From positions 275,138 through 339,137 of the forward strand of contig NZ_JADEYR010000002.1 of the NCBI RefSeq assembly GCF_015209585.1: a stretch of 64,000 nt of DNA. Direction: 5' to 3'. The position numbers and the translations under genes are program-made. The notes under the pieces are model-generated. The model was not told where the DNA came from, ran no database searches, and saw only the letters and a program-made list of their open reading frames with translations. This DNA comes from Brachybacterium epidermidis (GTDB lineage: Bacteria > Actinomycetota > Actinomycetes > Actinomycetales > Dermabacteraceae). This document shows, piece after piece, positions 17,357 to 26,851 of this stretch; positions within the stretch are counted from its first letter, which is position 1; every line of letters starts with the position of its first letter.

Positions 17357-19602
17357 TCCTTGACCGTCACCCCGCAGGCTTCGTCGCCTCCGATCAGGAC
17401 TCGATCCTGGCCGCGCTGCAGAAGATCAGCGCCAACCAGTCCCGCATCGTCTTCCTGGTGGACGAGCACGGCACGGTCACCGGGTCGTTGTCCGACGGGG
17501 ACGTGCGCCGCTGGCTGATCTCCGAGACCGCACCGGACATGACCCGTGCTGCCGGCTCGATCGCCAACCGCTCCTTCCTCTCGGTCTCCGAGGGCACTCC
17601 GCTGTCGGAGGTGAGCACCCTGATCCGTCCGGGTGTGGACCGCATCCCGGTGCTGGACGAGCGTGGCCGACTGGTCGCGATCGCGACCCCCGGTATGGCC
17701 ACGGTGCGCATCGGGGACCGGCAGATCGGTGAGGGCCAGCCCTCGTACATCATCGGCGAGATCGGCAACAACCATCAGGGCGACCTGCAGCTCGCGAAGG
17801 ACCTGGTGGACAACTGCGTGGACGCGGGTGTGGACTGCGTGAAGTTCCAGCTGCGCGACATGGCCTCCCTGTACCGCTCCGGCTCCAGCGAGAGCGCCGG
17901 GGAGGATTTGGGCCCGCAGTACACGATGAACCTGCTGGCCAAGTTCTCCTTGAGTGCGGACGACATGCTGCGCGCGCTGGACTACTGCGCCGAGCGTGGC
18001 CTGGACGCCATCTGCACACCCTGGGATCTCTCGAGCGCGGACGTGCTGCACGAGTACGGCGTGCCCGGGTACAAGATCGCCTCCGCCGATCTCACCAACG
18101 ATGAACTGCTGCACCACGTGGCGGCCTTCGGCGACCCGATGATCGTCTCCACCGGCATGAGCACCGAACAGGAGATCCGGGGTGCGGTCCAGGTGATCCG
18201 CTCGCACGGCACCCCGTACGTGCTGTTGCAGTGCCAGTCCACCTATCCCGCTCCCTACAAGGACGTGAACCTGCGGTACATGGACCGCCTGGCCCGCATC
18301 GGCGAATCACCCGTGGGGTACAGCGGCCACGAGCGCGGCTGGCATGTGGCCGTGGCCGCCGCTGCCCGCGGCGCCCATGTGATCGAGAAGCACGTGACGG
18401 TGGACAAGTCCCTGGAGGGCAACGACCACAAGGTGTCCCTGCTGCCCGGGGAGCTCGCGCAGATGGTGCGGGAGATCCGTGAGGTGGAGGAGGCGCTGGG
18501 CAGCGACCGGCCCCGCGAGGTCTCCACCGGCGAGCTGATGAACCGGGTGAACCTCGCGAAGTCCCTGATAGCGGCGAAGGACCTGCTGCCCGGGGACACC
18601 GTGCGCGCCGAGGACGTGGAGGTCAAGAGCCCCGGCCGTGGCCTGCAGCCCAACCGCCTGGACGACCTGGTGGGCCGGGTGCTGCACCGCGCCGTGGCCG
18701 CCGGTGACTTCTTCTACCCCGGCGACCTGGCCGGTGAGGCACAGACGCACCACGACTACACGTTCCGTCGCCCCTGGGGCCTGCCGGTGCGGTACCACGA
18801 CGTGCGCCCGCTGCTGGAGGTGTCGGACCCGGACTTCCTGGAGTACCACTTCTCGTACAAGGACGTGGAGCTGGACCCGCACTCGTTCTTCGACAAGGGT
18901 GAGCGCCTGCCGCAGTTCTTCACCACCCATGCTCCTGACCTGTACGCCGGGGACTTCCTGATCGACCTGGCCAGCCCCGACGACGCGATCTGGGAGCGGT
19001 CCATCCGCGAGGTGCAGAACGTCGTGGACATCACCCGGCAGCTGCGCGAGCACTACACCTGCGAGCAGGACCCGATCGTGGTGGTCACCATGGGCGGCTT
19101 CCTGCCGGACCGGCACGTGCGCCCCGAGGAGCGCCGGCCCATGTACGAGCGGGTGCAGAAGGCCCTGGAGCAGGTGGACGAGGCCGGTGTGCGGCTCACC
19201 GCCCAGACCCTCCCGCCGTTCCCGTGGCTGATGGGCGGCCAGCAGTTCCACAACCTGTTCATGGACCCGGAGGACACCGCCTGGTTCTGCGAGACCTACG
19301 GGCGCCGCCTCACCCTGGACGTGTCCCACACCAAGCTCGCCGCGAACTTCGCCAAGCGCCCCTTCAGCGAGTACATCGACCTGATGGGCCCGCACATCGA
19401 GCACCTGCACATCGTCGACGCCGTGGGCGTGGACGGCGAAGGCGTGCAGGTGGGTGCGGGCGAGGTGGATTTCCGGGACCTCGCCGAGCGACTGGACCGC
19501 CTGGCACCGGACGCACCGTTCATCCCCGAGATCTGGCAGGGCCACGTGAACAACGGCGAAGGCTTCTTCACCGCCCTGGATCGGCTCGAGCAGTGGTTCT
19601 GA
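17353..19602 (+). CDS. Nonulosonic acid synthase fusion: CBS pair + NeuB + SAF + TIM-barrel
   Basis: 749 residues from ATG 17353 (ATGA overlap with neuA). Residues ~1-125 form a CBS pair (SRIVFLVDEHGTVTGSLSDG; GVDRIPVLDERGRLVAI). Residues ~130-390 are a NeuB synthase barrel (SYIIGEIGNNHQGDLQLAK, VDCVKFQLRD, YKIASADLTN, GYSGHERG, VIEKHVTVDK) that condenses PEP with a hexose/hexosamine derivative. Residues ~398-460 are the SAF/antifreeze-like domain (NLAKSLIAAKDLLPGD). From ~468 on, a second TIM-barrel of the xylose-isomerase/AP-endonuclease-2 type ends with LTLDVSHTKLAANF, HIEHLHIVDAVG and PEIWQGH. The extra barrel may make or modify the sugar substrate, replacing a separate epimerase; this is inference. 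Confidence 0.85.
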   Translation: MILDRHPAGFVASDQDSILAALQKISANQSRIVFLVDEHGTVTGSLSDGDVRRWLISETAPDMTRAAGSIANRSFLSVSEGTPLSEVSTLIRPGVDRIPVLDERGRLVAIATPGMATVRIGDRQIGEGQPSYIIGEIGNNHQGDLQLAKDLVDNCVDAGVDCVKFQLRDMASLYRSGSSESAGEDLGPQYTMNLLAKFSLSADDMLRALDYCAERGLDAICTPWDLSSADVLHEYGVPGYKIASADLTNDELLHHVAAFGDPMIVSTGMSTEQEIRGAVQVIRSHGTPYVLLQCQSTYPAPYKDVNLRYMDRLARIGESPVGYSGHERGWHVAVAAAARGAHVIEKHVTVDKSLEGNDHKVSLLPGELAQMVREIREVEEALGSDRPREVSTGELMNRVNLAKSLIAAKDLLPGDTVRAEDVEVKSPGRGLQPNRLDDLVGRVLHRAVAAGDFFYPGDLAGEAQTHHDYTFRRPWGLPVRYHDVRPLLEVSDPDFLEYHFSYKDVELDPHSFFDKGERLPQFFTTHAPDLYAGDFLIDLASPDDAIWERSIREVQNVVDITRQLREHYTCEQDPIVVVTMGGFLPDRHVRPEERRPMYERVQKALEQVDEAGVRLTAQTLPPFPWLMGGQQFHNLFMDPEDTAWFCETYGRRLTLDVSHTKLAANFAKRPFSEYIDLMGPHIEHLHIVDAVGVDGEGVQVGAGEVDFRDLAERLDRLAPDAPFIPEIWQGHVNNGEGFFTALDRLEQWF

Positions 19603-20678
19603 TCCGTACCGCGCTGTGGCTGGTACCGGTGGCCGAGCTCGCCGGGGTGGCCCGGCACGTGCTCGATGCCGCCACCGAGGGCATTCCCGGGTGGCGGCTG
19701 GTGGTGCTGTGCCCCGAGGGGTCGCTCGCTGTGGAACTGGCAGTGCGCGGGGTGCCCGTGGTGACCGGGCCGGTCTCCCCGGCCGACGGCACCCCTACCG
19801 CGGTGCGCGCCATCCGCCGCACCCTGCAGCGTCTGCGCCCCGACCTGCTGCACACCCATCTCGCCTTCGCGGACCTCGCCGGGGTCGCAGCGGTGACCGG
19901 GCTGCGCGCCGGCCGCGGGGAGCGGATCCGTCTAATCTCGACCGAGCACGGGATCTCCGGGGTGCGCGGCTATTACCAGGCCGGCGACCTGCAGGCCCGG
20001 GTCAAGGCGCGCGCGCATCGTGCCCGATTGCTGCGCACCGATCGCGTGATCGCGGTCAGCGAGTCCACCGCCGCGCAGGTCGCGGCGCAGTGGGGGAGGG
20101 GGCAGAAGCTCACTGTGATCCGCAACGGCGTCGACGCCCCGCGGCCCGCCCTGCAGCCCCGTGCGGGCCTGCGCGTGCTGTCCCTCGCGCGCCTCGCCCC
20201 GGAGAAGAACATCGACCAGCTGGTGCAGGCCTTCGCCTTCGTCGCCGATGAGTACCCGAAGGCCCGACTCACCATTGCAGGTCGCGGACCGGAGGAGGGC
20301 GCCCTGCGCACCCTCGCCTATTCCCGCCACCTCGAGGACCGGATCGACTTCCCGGGCCACGTGGACGCGGACGAGGCACTTCGCGCCCACGACGTGGTCG
20401 TCCAGCTCTCCGCCTGGGAGAACCTCTCCTACACGCTGCTGGACGCCGTGGCCCACGGCCTCGGCGTGGTCGCGACCGACGTGGGCGGGAACGGAGAGAT
20501 CCTGCCGGGGCGGTGCCTGGTCACGGCAGACGAGGCGCGCTTGCCGGAGTCCGTGGCCGCGCGGATCGTCGAGCAGGGGCTCGACCTCGCGGCGCGGCCC
20601 GTATCTGCGGAGCACGGGCTCACCGTCGCGGAGATGACCGCGGCGATCGCGGACGTGTACGGGGAGGTGGCGGCATGA
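19593..20678 (+). CDS. Glycosyltransferase family 4
   Basis: 361 residues from GTG 19593, overlapping the NeuB fusion by 10 bases. It has the GT-B layout: N-terminal acceptor half (LRPDLLHTHLAFADLAG, ISTEHGISG) and C-terminal donor half (VIRNGVDAPRPA, VLSLARLAPEKNIDQLVQAF, GRGPEEGALR). The usual EX7E glutamate region around QLSAWENLSYTLLDAVAHG is present in variant form. A cytoplasmic retaining transferase acting on the lipid-linked repeat is likely. Confidence 0.85.
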   Translation: MVLIRTALWLVPVAELAGVARHVLDAATEGIPGWRLVVLCPEGSLAVELAVRGVPVVTGPVSPADGTPTAVRAIRRTLQRLRPDLLHTHLAFADLAGVAAVTGLRAGRGERIRLISTEHGISGVRGYYQAGDLQARVKARAHRARLLRTDRVIAVSESTAAQVAAQWGRGQKLTVIRNGVDAPRPALQPRAGLRVLSLARLAPEKNIDQLVQAFAFVADEYPKARLTIAGRGPEEGALRTLAYSRHLEDRIDFPGHVDADEALRAHDVVVQLSAWENLSYTLLDAVAHGLGVVATDVGGNGEILPGRCLVTADEARLPESVAARIVEQGLDLAARPVSAEHGLTVAEMTAAIADVYGEVAA

Positions 20679-21898
20679 GCGAATCTCGTTTCTCCGTAGT
20701 CCCCATCTCGACTCTGGTCAAGGACGGCGCCGGGCACGTAGCAAGCAGCATCGGGTCGATCAGGATCCCTGAGTTCGTCTTGTTCGGGCTGCTCATGGCG
20801 GGCGGTGGCCTACCCATCAGCATGCTGGGTCCGATCCCGGTGGGGCATCTGATTCTGGGGCTGATCTGCGCCTACGGAGGGTTTCAGCGTCCCACGCGCG
20901 ACTTCGGAAAGTTCCAGTTGATCGTGCCCGCCCTTGTGCTCGCCCTGTTCTACGTCGGGATGGTCTCGCTGTTCGCGGACCCCTCTGCGTTCGCAGCTGA
21001 GTGGCAGGAACGCCTGCTGAGGATGAGCGCCGTGACGGTCATGATGCTGTTCCTGGCCAGCGGCAGGCTCGAACTCCGGTCGGCTCTCCTCGGCTGCTTC
21101 GTCGTCCTCGTCGTCAACGTCCCACTGTTCTATGCAGGACTTGTCCCTGACACATACGGCGGCTATCTCACAGGTCTGATCGGGGACAAGAACGCAGCGG
21201 GTCTCGCCTATGCGGTCGTCGGCCTTCTCGCGCTCATGGCAGTGCGAAGCAGAGGCGCGGTCGCCACCATCGTGGCCTTCAGCCTCGCCGCAACCTGGCT
21301 CACGGGCTCGCGAACATCGATCGCCGCCTTCTCTGCCGGTGTGGCGTGGATCGTCCTCGCCCCCCGCCTTCCTATGGTCGGGAAGTGGGTGCTTGGAGCA
21401 GTGATCGCCTTCACCGTCAACCTGCTTGCCGAGGACTACTCGCAGATCGGGGTGTTCTCCGACCGAGAAGGCAGCGATCTGCTTCGACAGCGCATCGACG
21501 CCGCCTCACTAGAGAGGGTCGAAGAGACCGGATTCTTCGGGCAAGGCCTCGGCGAGGCGTACGTGGTGCTCGACGACCGGACGTGGTTCTTCCATAACTC
21601 CTACTGGAGTGCCCTGGTCGAAGGCGGCTGGCCGTGGGTGATCTTCCTCGTGGCCGTCTCGGTTCTCATCATGGTCCGTCCGTTCAAGGGGCAGGTTCCG
21701 AGTAGGCAGTACCTTGCACAGGGAGCGGGGGTCGCGGTATTGATCTGCGCTACTCGACTCGGCGAGGTCCTCTACACCAACGTCTGGGGAATCGCCGTAG
21801 GGGCGGCGCTCTTCCTGTTGTCTGCGAAGCGAGCAGACGAACCATTGGACGCATCGACCCAGCAGGCGTCGACCGTACGAGAGGGGGGTGGATCGTGA
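20675..21898 (+). CDS. O-antigen ligase/polymerase-like membrane protein (Wzy-like)
   Basis: 407 residues, ATG 20675 overlapping the GT4 stop by ATGA. Many hydrophobic segments (10 or more), with the conserved late loop WFFHNSYWSALVEGGWPW typical of Wzy/WaaL-type enzymes, whose histidine-asparagine motif faces outside. As the only such protein here it probably polymerises the repeat unit at the outer face of the membrane. GC content is slightly lower than in flanking genes, as is common for polymerases. Confidence 0.8.
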   Translation: MSESRFSVVPISTLVKDGAGHVASSIGSIRIPEFVLFGLLMAGGGLPISMLGPIPVGHLILGLICAYGGFQRPTRDFGKFQLIVPALVLALFYVGMVSLFADPSAFAAEWQERLLRMSAVTVMMLFLASGRLELRSALLGCFVVLVVNVPLFYAGLVPDTYGGYLTGLIGDKNAAGLAYAVVGLLALMAVRSRGAVATIVAFSLAATWLTGSRTSIAAFSAGVAWIVLAPRLPMVGKWVLGAVIAFTVNLLAEDYSQIGVFSDREGSDLLRQRIDAASLERVEETGFFGQGLGEAYVVLDDRTWFFHNSYWSALVEGGWPWVIFLVAVSVLIMVRPFKGQVPSRQYLAQGAGVAVLICATRLGEVLYTNVWGIAVGAALFLLSAKRADEPLDASTQQASTVREGGGS

Positions 21899-22797
21899 TC
21901 GATGTGTCGGTGGTGATCTGCGCATTGAACGAGGAACGGCGTATCGGCCGTCAGCTGGCCGCGCTCGATGCGCAGATCGATGCTCCACCGTTCGAGGTGA
22001 TCGTGGTCGACAACGGCTCGACCGATGGCACCGTCGCCGTCGTGCAGGAGTGGATCCGCTCCTCACCCCATGCCGCCGTCGGTATGAGGGTCGTCGATGC
22101 CTCAAACACCCCGGGGATCCCCGCGGCACGGAATGCAGGCGCACGCGCGGCCGAAGGCCGGGTGCTTGCCTACTGCGATGCTGACGACGAGGTCCAGCCG
22201 GGCTGGGTTGCCGCGATCGCACACGGCGTGCAGGGGACGACCATTGCAGGCGGGCGCCTGATCGCATTCGCGTCCGACGGCACCTGCAGAGGTGACCTCT
22301 ACGGCGGCCTCGTCGCGACGAGCTATCTCCCGCACATCGGCTGCGCGAACGCCGCCGTCGACCGACTCACCTTCCTCGAGGTGGGAGGGTTCGATGAGTC
22401 GCTCCCGCGCTATGGATTCGAAGACGTGGACCTCTCCTGGCGTATGCAGGAGGCAGGACATCAGATCGTCTACCTGCCCGATGCGGTAGTGCACTTCTTT
22501 CTGAGCGGTTCTCGCGCGTCGGTGCGGAAGAGATTCGAGCTGGGCAAGGGACGGGTGCTCATGGCACGGCGCTTCCCCCGGTACGACGCGAACGACTACA
22601 CGGTGCGTTCGACGGTCAGGGATGCGGGGCGTGCGGGAGGTTGTCTCCTGAGGACGCTGGTCACGCAGCGGCAGATCGATACCCGGCTGGCCTCACAGGC
22701 GGTCGCAGCGGCCGGCAGGGTCGCGGGTGCCGTCGTGTACCGAAAGAGCTCAATACCCCCACGCCGGCTGCTCGCCGACCGGCCTGAGCCTCGATGA
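21895..22797 (+). CDS. Glycosyltransferase family 2
   Basis: 300 residues, GTG 21895 in a GTGA overlap. GT-A signatures are SVVICALNEERRIGRQLAAL, VVDNGSTDGTV, PAARNAGARAAEGRVLAYCD (DAD metal site follows) and FEDVDLSWRMQEAGH. Related at motif level to the minus-strand GT2 at 26848-27696, suggesting duplication of transferase genes inside the locus. Confidence 0.87.
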   Translation: MIDVSVVICALNEERRIGRQLAALDAQIDAPPFEVIVVDNGSTDGTVAVVQEWIRSSPHAAVGMRVVDASNTPGIPAARNAGARAAEGRVLAYCDADDEVQPGWVAAIAHGVQGTTIAGGRLIAFASDGTCRGDLYGGLVATSYLPHIGCANAAVDRLTFLEVGGFDESLPRYGFEDVDLSWRMQEAGHQIVYLPDAVVHFFLSGSRASVRKRFELGKGRVLMARRFPRYDANDYTVRSTVRDAGRAGGCLLRTLVTQRQIDTRLASQAVAAAGRVAGAVVYRKSSIPPRRLLADRPEPR

Positions 22798-23885
22798 GCG
22801 CTGCAGCGCGGGGCCCGAGAATCTCTTCGCTGGCGATTGCCGCCAACAACGGGGACGTGGGTGGCGGCGAAGTCATGTTGCTCAACATCGCCGCCGCACT
22901 GCGAGAGATGGCGATCGAGGTGAGGATCTTGGCGCCGACCTCGCCGGACGGACTCCTGAGCACAGCGCGGGAACGCGGGTTCGACGTGACACCCCTGGAC
23001 GCGTCCACCCGTGCAAGTTACATGCGCGAAATCGCCGCCTGGCGGCTGCGCAACCTGTCCGTGCCGTTGTGGTGCAACGGCCTCGTGCCCACGCTCGCCA
23101 CGACCGCGATGGGACCACGCCTCGCACATCTCCATCTGCTGCCCACCGGGCTCAATGCGGCGGCAGCACGTATCGGTCGGCTCGGTGCGAGGCGACTGCT
23201 CGTCCCTTCCCACTTCATGTCCTCACGGATCCCAGGGGCTACGGTCCTCGAGAACTGGACCGAAGACATCGGCTTCCGGGACAGGAACGTGCGAACGACA
23301 GGCCTGCTGCGTGTGGGCTTCCTCGGACGCCTCACCACGGACAAAGGCGTGCATGTGCTCGCACGTGCTTTACAGGAGGTCATAGCTCAGTCCGATCGCG
23401 AGGTGCGTCTCATCATCGCCGGGGAGAACCGTTTCGGAGGCTCCGACGATGACAGGGAGATCGCCGCAGCGCTCGAGCCGCTCACCGGATCGGTGGACCG
23501 CCTCGGCTGGGTGGATCGTGAAGAGTTCTTCGACCAGATCGATCTCGCCGTGTTCCCCTCCCTCGTGGAAGAGTCCTTCGGGCTCGTGGTCGCTGAGGCG
23601 ATGGCTCGTGGTGTGCCGTTCGTGATCTCTGATGCGGGGGCGCTGCCTGAGATCGCCGGCCCGAGCCATCCATGGGTCGTGCCTCGTGGCGACGACGGGG
23701 CATTGGCGGAGATGATTCTGTCGATGATCGGTGAACTCGACGATGAAGGAGCCCAGCGCGATGCCCGTCGCCGGTGGGAAGAGCGCTTCTCTCCGGCCGC
23801 CGGGGCAGGGCGCGTGGCAGAGCTCCTGCTCGACCTCGGACAGGCTGCAGGCACCAGGAGAGCAGGAGGCAGAAGTGACGTATGA
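22794..23885 (+). CDS. Glycosyltransferase family 4
   Basis: 363 residues, ATG 22794 in an ATGA overlap. N-terminal GDVGGGEVMLLNIAAAL is the glycine-rich acceptor-side loop of GT4 enzymes. The donor half contains GFLGRLTTDKGVHVLARAL and the EX7E motif region VEESFGLVVAEAMARGVP. It is cytoplasmic and coupled to the genes on both sides. Confidence 0.87.
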   Translation: MSAAARGPRISSLAIAANNGDVGGGEVMLLNIAAALREMAIEVRILAPTSPDGLLSTARERGFDVTPLDASTRASYMREIAAWRLRNLSVPLWCNGLVPTLATTAMGPRLAHLHLLPTGLNAAAARIGRLGARRLLVPSHFMSSRIPGATVLENWTEDIGFRDRNVRTTGLLRVGFLGRLTTDKGVHVLARALQEVIAQSDREVRLIIAGENRFGGSDDDREIAAALEPLTGSVDRLGWVDREEFFDQIDLAVFPSLVEESFGLVVAEAMARGVPFVISDAGALPEIAGPSHPWVVPRGDDGALAEMILSMIGELDDEGAQRDARRRWEERFSPAAGAGRVAELLLDLGQAAGTRRAGGRSDV

Positions 23886-24828
23886 CCCCGTGGCATCGAT
23901 CATCGTGCCGTCGTACCGGGGAGTGGGTCGACTTCCGCAACTCCTCGATAGCCTGGCCGCACAGAACGACGGCACGCCGCCCTTCGAGGTCATCGTCGTC
24001 GTCGACGGTGTCGACGACGGGTCCGTCGCGCTCCTCGAGGCCGAGTCCCGGTTCGCACTGCGGAGCATCATCTTCCCGGAGAACCGCGGGCGAGTCGCTG
24101 CGCTGAACGCGGGATTCGAGGCGGCCCGCGGCGGCGTGCTGATCCGCTGCGACGACGACCTTGTGGTTCCGTCCGGATACGTCGCTGCTCACGTCGAGGC
24201 GCACACCTCCGGAGGAGCGGTGGGCGTCGTCGGGCCGACCCGGGACGTCCACGCCCCCAGCGCGTACGCCCGCGCCTACGGCGAGGACGCAGCGAAGCGA
24301 TCATTCGCCCATGTGCTCAGCCGATCGCCCGCCGACGGGTGGCGACTCTGGGCCGCGAGCTGCTCGATCACCCGTGAGACCTGGGAGTCGATCGGGACCT
24401 ACGACGACAGGTACAAGGGTTACGGCTGGGAGGACGTCGACTACGGCTACCGGCTCCACGCTGCGGGCCTTCCGATCAAGGTGGTGGAGGCCGCGACGGC
24501 TGATCACCACGGGTCGGCCCGCACAACCCGTGCCCGATCGGTCAAAGCATTCGAAGCAGGAGTGGCACGCGCGACTTTCCGAAAGCTGCACCCGGAGGCT
24601 CCGATCGGGGCGCCAGCGGCCGGAAAGGGCCTCTGGGGAGCTGCGGTTCGTCTGACCGCATCGTCCCTGCGTTCCAGCCGAGCGGTGGATCGAGGAGCAC
24701 GGTGGGTCGACCGCATACTCCCCCTTGTGCCGACTCCCGTGGGTCGAAAGCTCGTCGCACTCGCCGTCGAGGGAGCCGACCTCGCAGGGGCGGCTCGGTC
24801 CAGCGAAGATGATGGAAGGAACCGATGA
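23875..24828 (+). CDS. Glycosyltransferase family 2
   Basis: 317 residues from GTG 23875, preceded by GGAGG and overlapping the previous stop by 11 bases. Motifs: SIIVPSYRGVGRLPQLLDSL, VVVDGVDDGS, RVAALNAGFEAARGGVLIRC with the DDD metal site after it, and YGWEDVDYGYRLHAAG. The acceptor-binding ED motif suggests transfer to a sugar hydroxyl of the growing repeat. Confidence 0.87.
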   Translation: MTYDPVASIIVPSYRGVGRLPQLLDSLAAQNDGTPPFEVIVVVDGVDDGSVALLEAESRFALRSIIFPENRGRVAALNAGFEAARGGVLIRCDDDLVVPSGYVAAHVEAHTSGGAVGVVGPTRDVHAPSAYARAYGEDAAKRSFAHVLSRSPADGWRLWAASCSITRETWESIGTYDDRYKGYGWEDVDYGYRLHAAGLPIKVVEAATADHHGSARTTRARSVKAFEAGVARATFRKLHPEAPIGAPAAGKGLWGAAVRLTASSLRSSRAVDRGARWVDRILPLVPTPVGRKLVALAVEGADLAGAARSSEDDGRNR

Positions 24829-25973
24829 GTCCACGGATCGCGATCGCTCACGACTACCTCACGCAGCGCGGCGGCGCTGAGCGGGTTGTACTCTCCCTCG
24901 CCAAGGCGTTCCCCGAGGCGGAGATTCACACGCTGTTCTACGAGCCGGAGCAGACCTACCCGGAGTTCAGGGAGATGCGGATCCGCACCAGCGGTCTGAA
25001 CCGCATCGGCGCGTTCCGGCGGGATCCCCGGATCGCCCTGCCACTCCTCGCCGCTGCCTCCTCGCGGATGAGGATCGATGCGGACGTCGTGATCGCCTCC
25101 TCGTCAGGCTGGGCGCATGCCTTCCCGACCACGGGAAAGAAGATCGTGTACTGCCACTCGCCCGCCCGTTGGCTCTACCTGCCCGACGACTATCTCGGCG
25201 AGGCAGGACCACTGGACCCGAAGCGGATCGCGCTCAAGGCGCTCACCCCGTTCCTCGCCCGCTGGGATCAGCGCGCCGCACGGACGGTGAACCTGTATCT
25301 CGCGAACTCCTCCGTCGTGCGTGAGCGGATCCAGCGCGTCTACGGGATCGACGCCCCCACACTGTTCCCGCCCTTCAGCCCATCCGTCGCCGAAGGTGAA
25401 CAGGAGCCGATCAGCGGGCTCTCGGGCTGGGCCGGGGGGGACGGGACCGAAGGCGGCCATTACCTCGTGGTCTCGAGGCTCCAGCCGTACAAGCACGTCG
25501 ATGCCGTGATCGAGGCGTTCGCCGGGATGCCGGATCGGCGTCTGCTCGTGATCGGTCGAGGGCTCGAGAAGCAGAGCCTGCTGGACATGGCCCCCGCGAA
25601 CGTGCGCCTGGTCGAGGGGCTCACGGACGCGCAGATGCGATGGGCATATGCCAACGCCACGGCTCTCATCGCCGCGAGCCACGAGGACTTCGGCCTGACC
25701 CCGCTCGAGGCGGGAGCTCATGGAATCCCGACCATCGCGCTGCGTGCGGGCGGGTATCTCGATACGGTGCAGGAGGGCGTGAACGGCACGTTCTTTGACG
25801 CACCGGCTGCTGCGGAGATCCGTGCGGCCGTACAGGACTTCGCTGGTATCGGCTGGGAGCCGACGCTGATCCAGGAACGGGTCGAGAGATTCTCCGAGGA
25901 GCGGTTCGCTCATGAGTTGAGGAGGTGGGGACGAGACTCCGTGGTTTCGGGAGAGAACTCGGTTCAGCGATAG
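24825..25973 (+). CDS. Glycosyltransferase family 4, last gene of the plus operon
   Basis: 382 residues, ATG 24825 in an ATGA overlap. IAHDYLTQRGGAERVVLSLA is the acceptor loop; YCHSPARWLY, LANSSVVRERIQRVYG and SRLQPYKHVDAVIEAF follow the GT4 pattern, and HEDFGLTPLEAGAHGIP holds the EX7E pair. Such proteins are often mannosyl- or rhamnosyltransferases. Its 3' end overlaps the convergent pseudogene by 10 bases, so no terminator separates the two transcripts. Confidence 0.87.
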   Translation: MSPRIAIAHDYLTQRGGAERVVLSLAKAFPEAEIHTLFYEPEQTYPEFREMRIRTSGLNRIGAFRRDPRIALPLLAAASSRMRIDADVVIASSSGWAHAFPTTGKKIVYCHSPARWLYLPDDYLGEAGPLDPKRIALKALTPFLARWDQRAARTVNLYLANSSVVRERIQRVYGIDAPTLFPPFSPSVAEGEQEPISGLSGWAGGDGTEGGHYLVVSRLQPYKHVDAVIEAFAGMPDRRLLVIGRGLEKQSLLDMAPANVRLVEGLTDAQMRWAYANATALIAASHEDFGLTPLEAGAHGIPTIALRAGGYLDTVQEGVNGTFFDAPAAAEIRAAVQDFAGIGWEPTLIQERVERFSEERFAHELRRWGRDSVVSGENSVQR

Positions 25974-26851
25974 CTCGTGATGTCCGGAATGAGATCCTCC
26001 CTCACCGCGACTCGACCGTGGTGCTTCAGTGCGAGCGGATGGATGACCTTGGCGAGGAGATCGTTCCAGCTCACCGGATACTCGAGCACCTCGTTGCGGA
26101 CCCCGCCCGGATTCTGCTCGAGAAGCGGCCCGAGGTAGTCGAGTCGACGCTCCAGTTCTGCCATCCACTCCCGTGTGAAGGTCGAATCGGCTCGTGCGAC
26201 AAAAGCACTTCCGCCTGGAAGGGTCCGGGAGTTGCGCTTCAGATCGCGACCCAGCTGCCGGGGCAGCTGCGCGACCCATTGCGTGGAGCGCTCGGGGGAT
26301 CCGACGAGCCATAGATCGTCTTGTGCTAGTTGGTCGAAGGCAGGTCCCCAATGTCGGGTCGGTGCCTTGACGTCGCTGTAGCCGCCACCGTGATGGTGGA
26401 GGAGGTACGCGCGGAGGTAGTCCGACCGGTGCACTAGCGAAAGGTTCTCGTAGGCGGGGTGCAAGTCGTGTCCCGGCACAATCTACTCGTGCACGTTCTT
26501 CGGGGTGACGAGGACGATCTCGATTCCGTGCTGGCTGTCCAGGAGCGCGTCGAGGCCACGCTGGCGCACCTCAGGCAGTGGGCCGTCTCCGGTCCACAGG
26601 GTGAAGATGCGTCGGGGTACCTCGCTCTGCCCCTCCGAGGAGGCCGCATCCCAGTTGAGGAACGACCGCCGGTACATCCCGGCGGTATACACGTAGGGAT
26701 GCCGCGACTCCTGGTTGTGCCAGAGGGCAGAGGAGAGCTGCGTCGAGGCCGTCTTCATCGACGCACGGCTACGCTTCGACGCGACGAAGCCCGCATGCTT
26801 CCCCTGCCGCGCCACATCCATCACAGCATCCGGTGCGCTTCGAACGCTCAT
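25964..26851 (-). pseudogene. Capsular sugar transferase (OCH1/Gly_transf_sug type), amber-interrupted
   Basis: The frame is open on both sides of one in-frame TAG at 26483-26485, inside VTPKNVHE-stop-IVPGHDLHPAYENL. The intact paralogue at 27693-28559 reads through the same place (EDVLVEGQPFHAAYGDL), so the stop replaces an ordinary codon. The conserved core VHRSDYLRAYLLHHHGGGYS follows it, with DVK where related enzymes have DxD. ATG 26851 overlaps the upstream GT2 stop by ATGA. Without readthrough the product lacks its catalytic part. It could be a recent mutation, a sequencing error, or a switchable allele. Confidence 0.85.
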
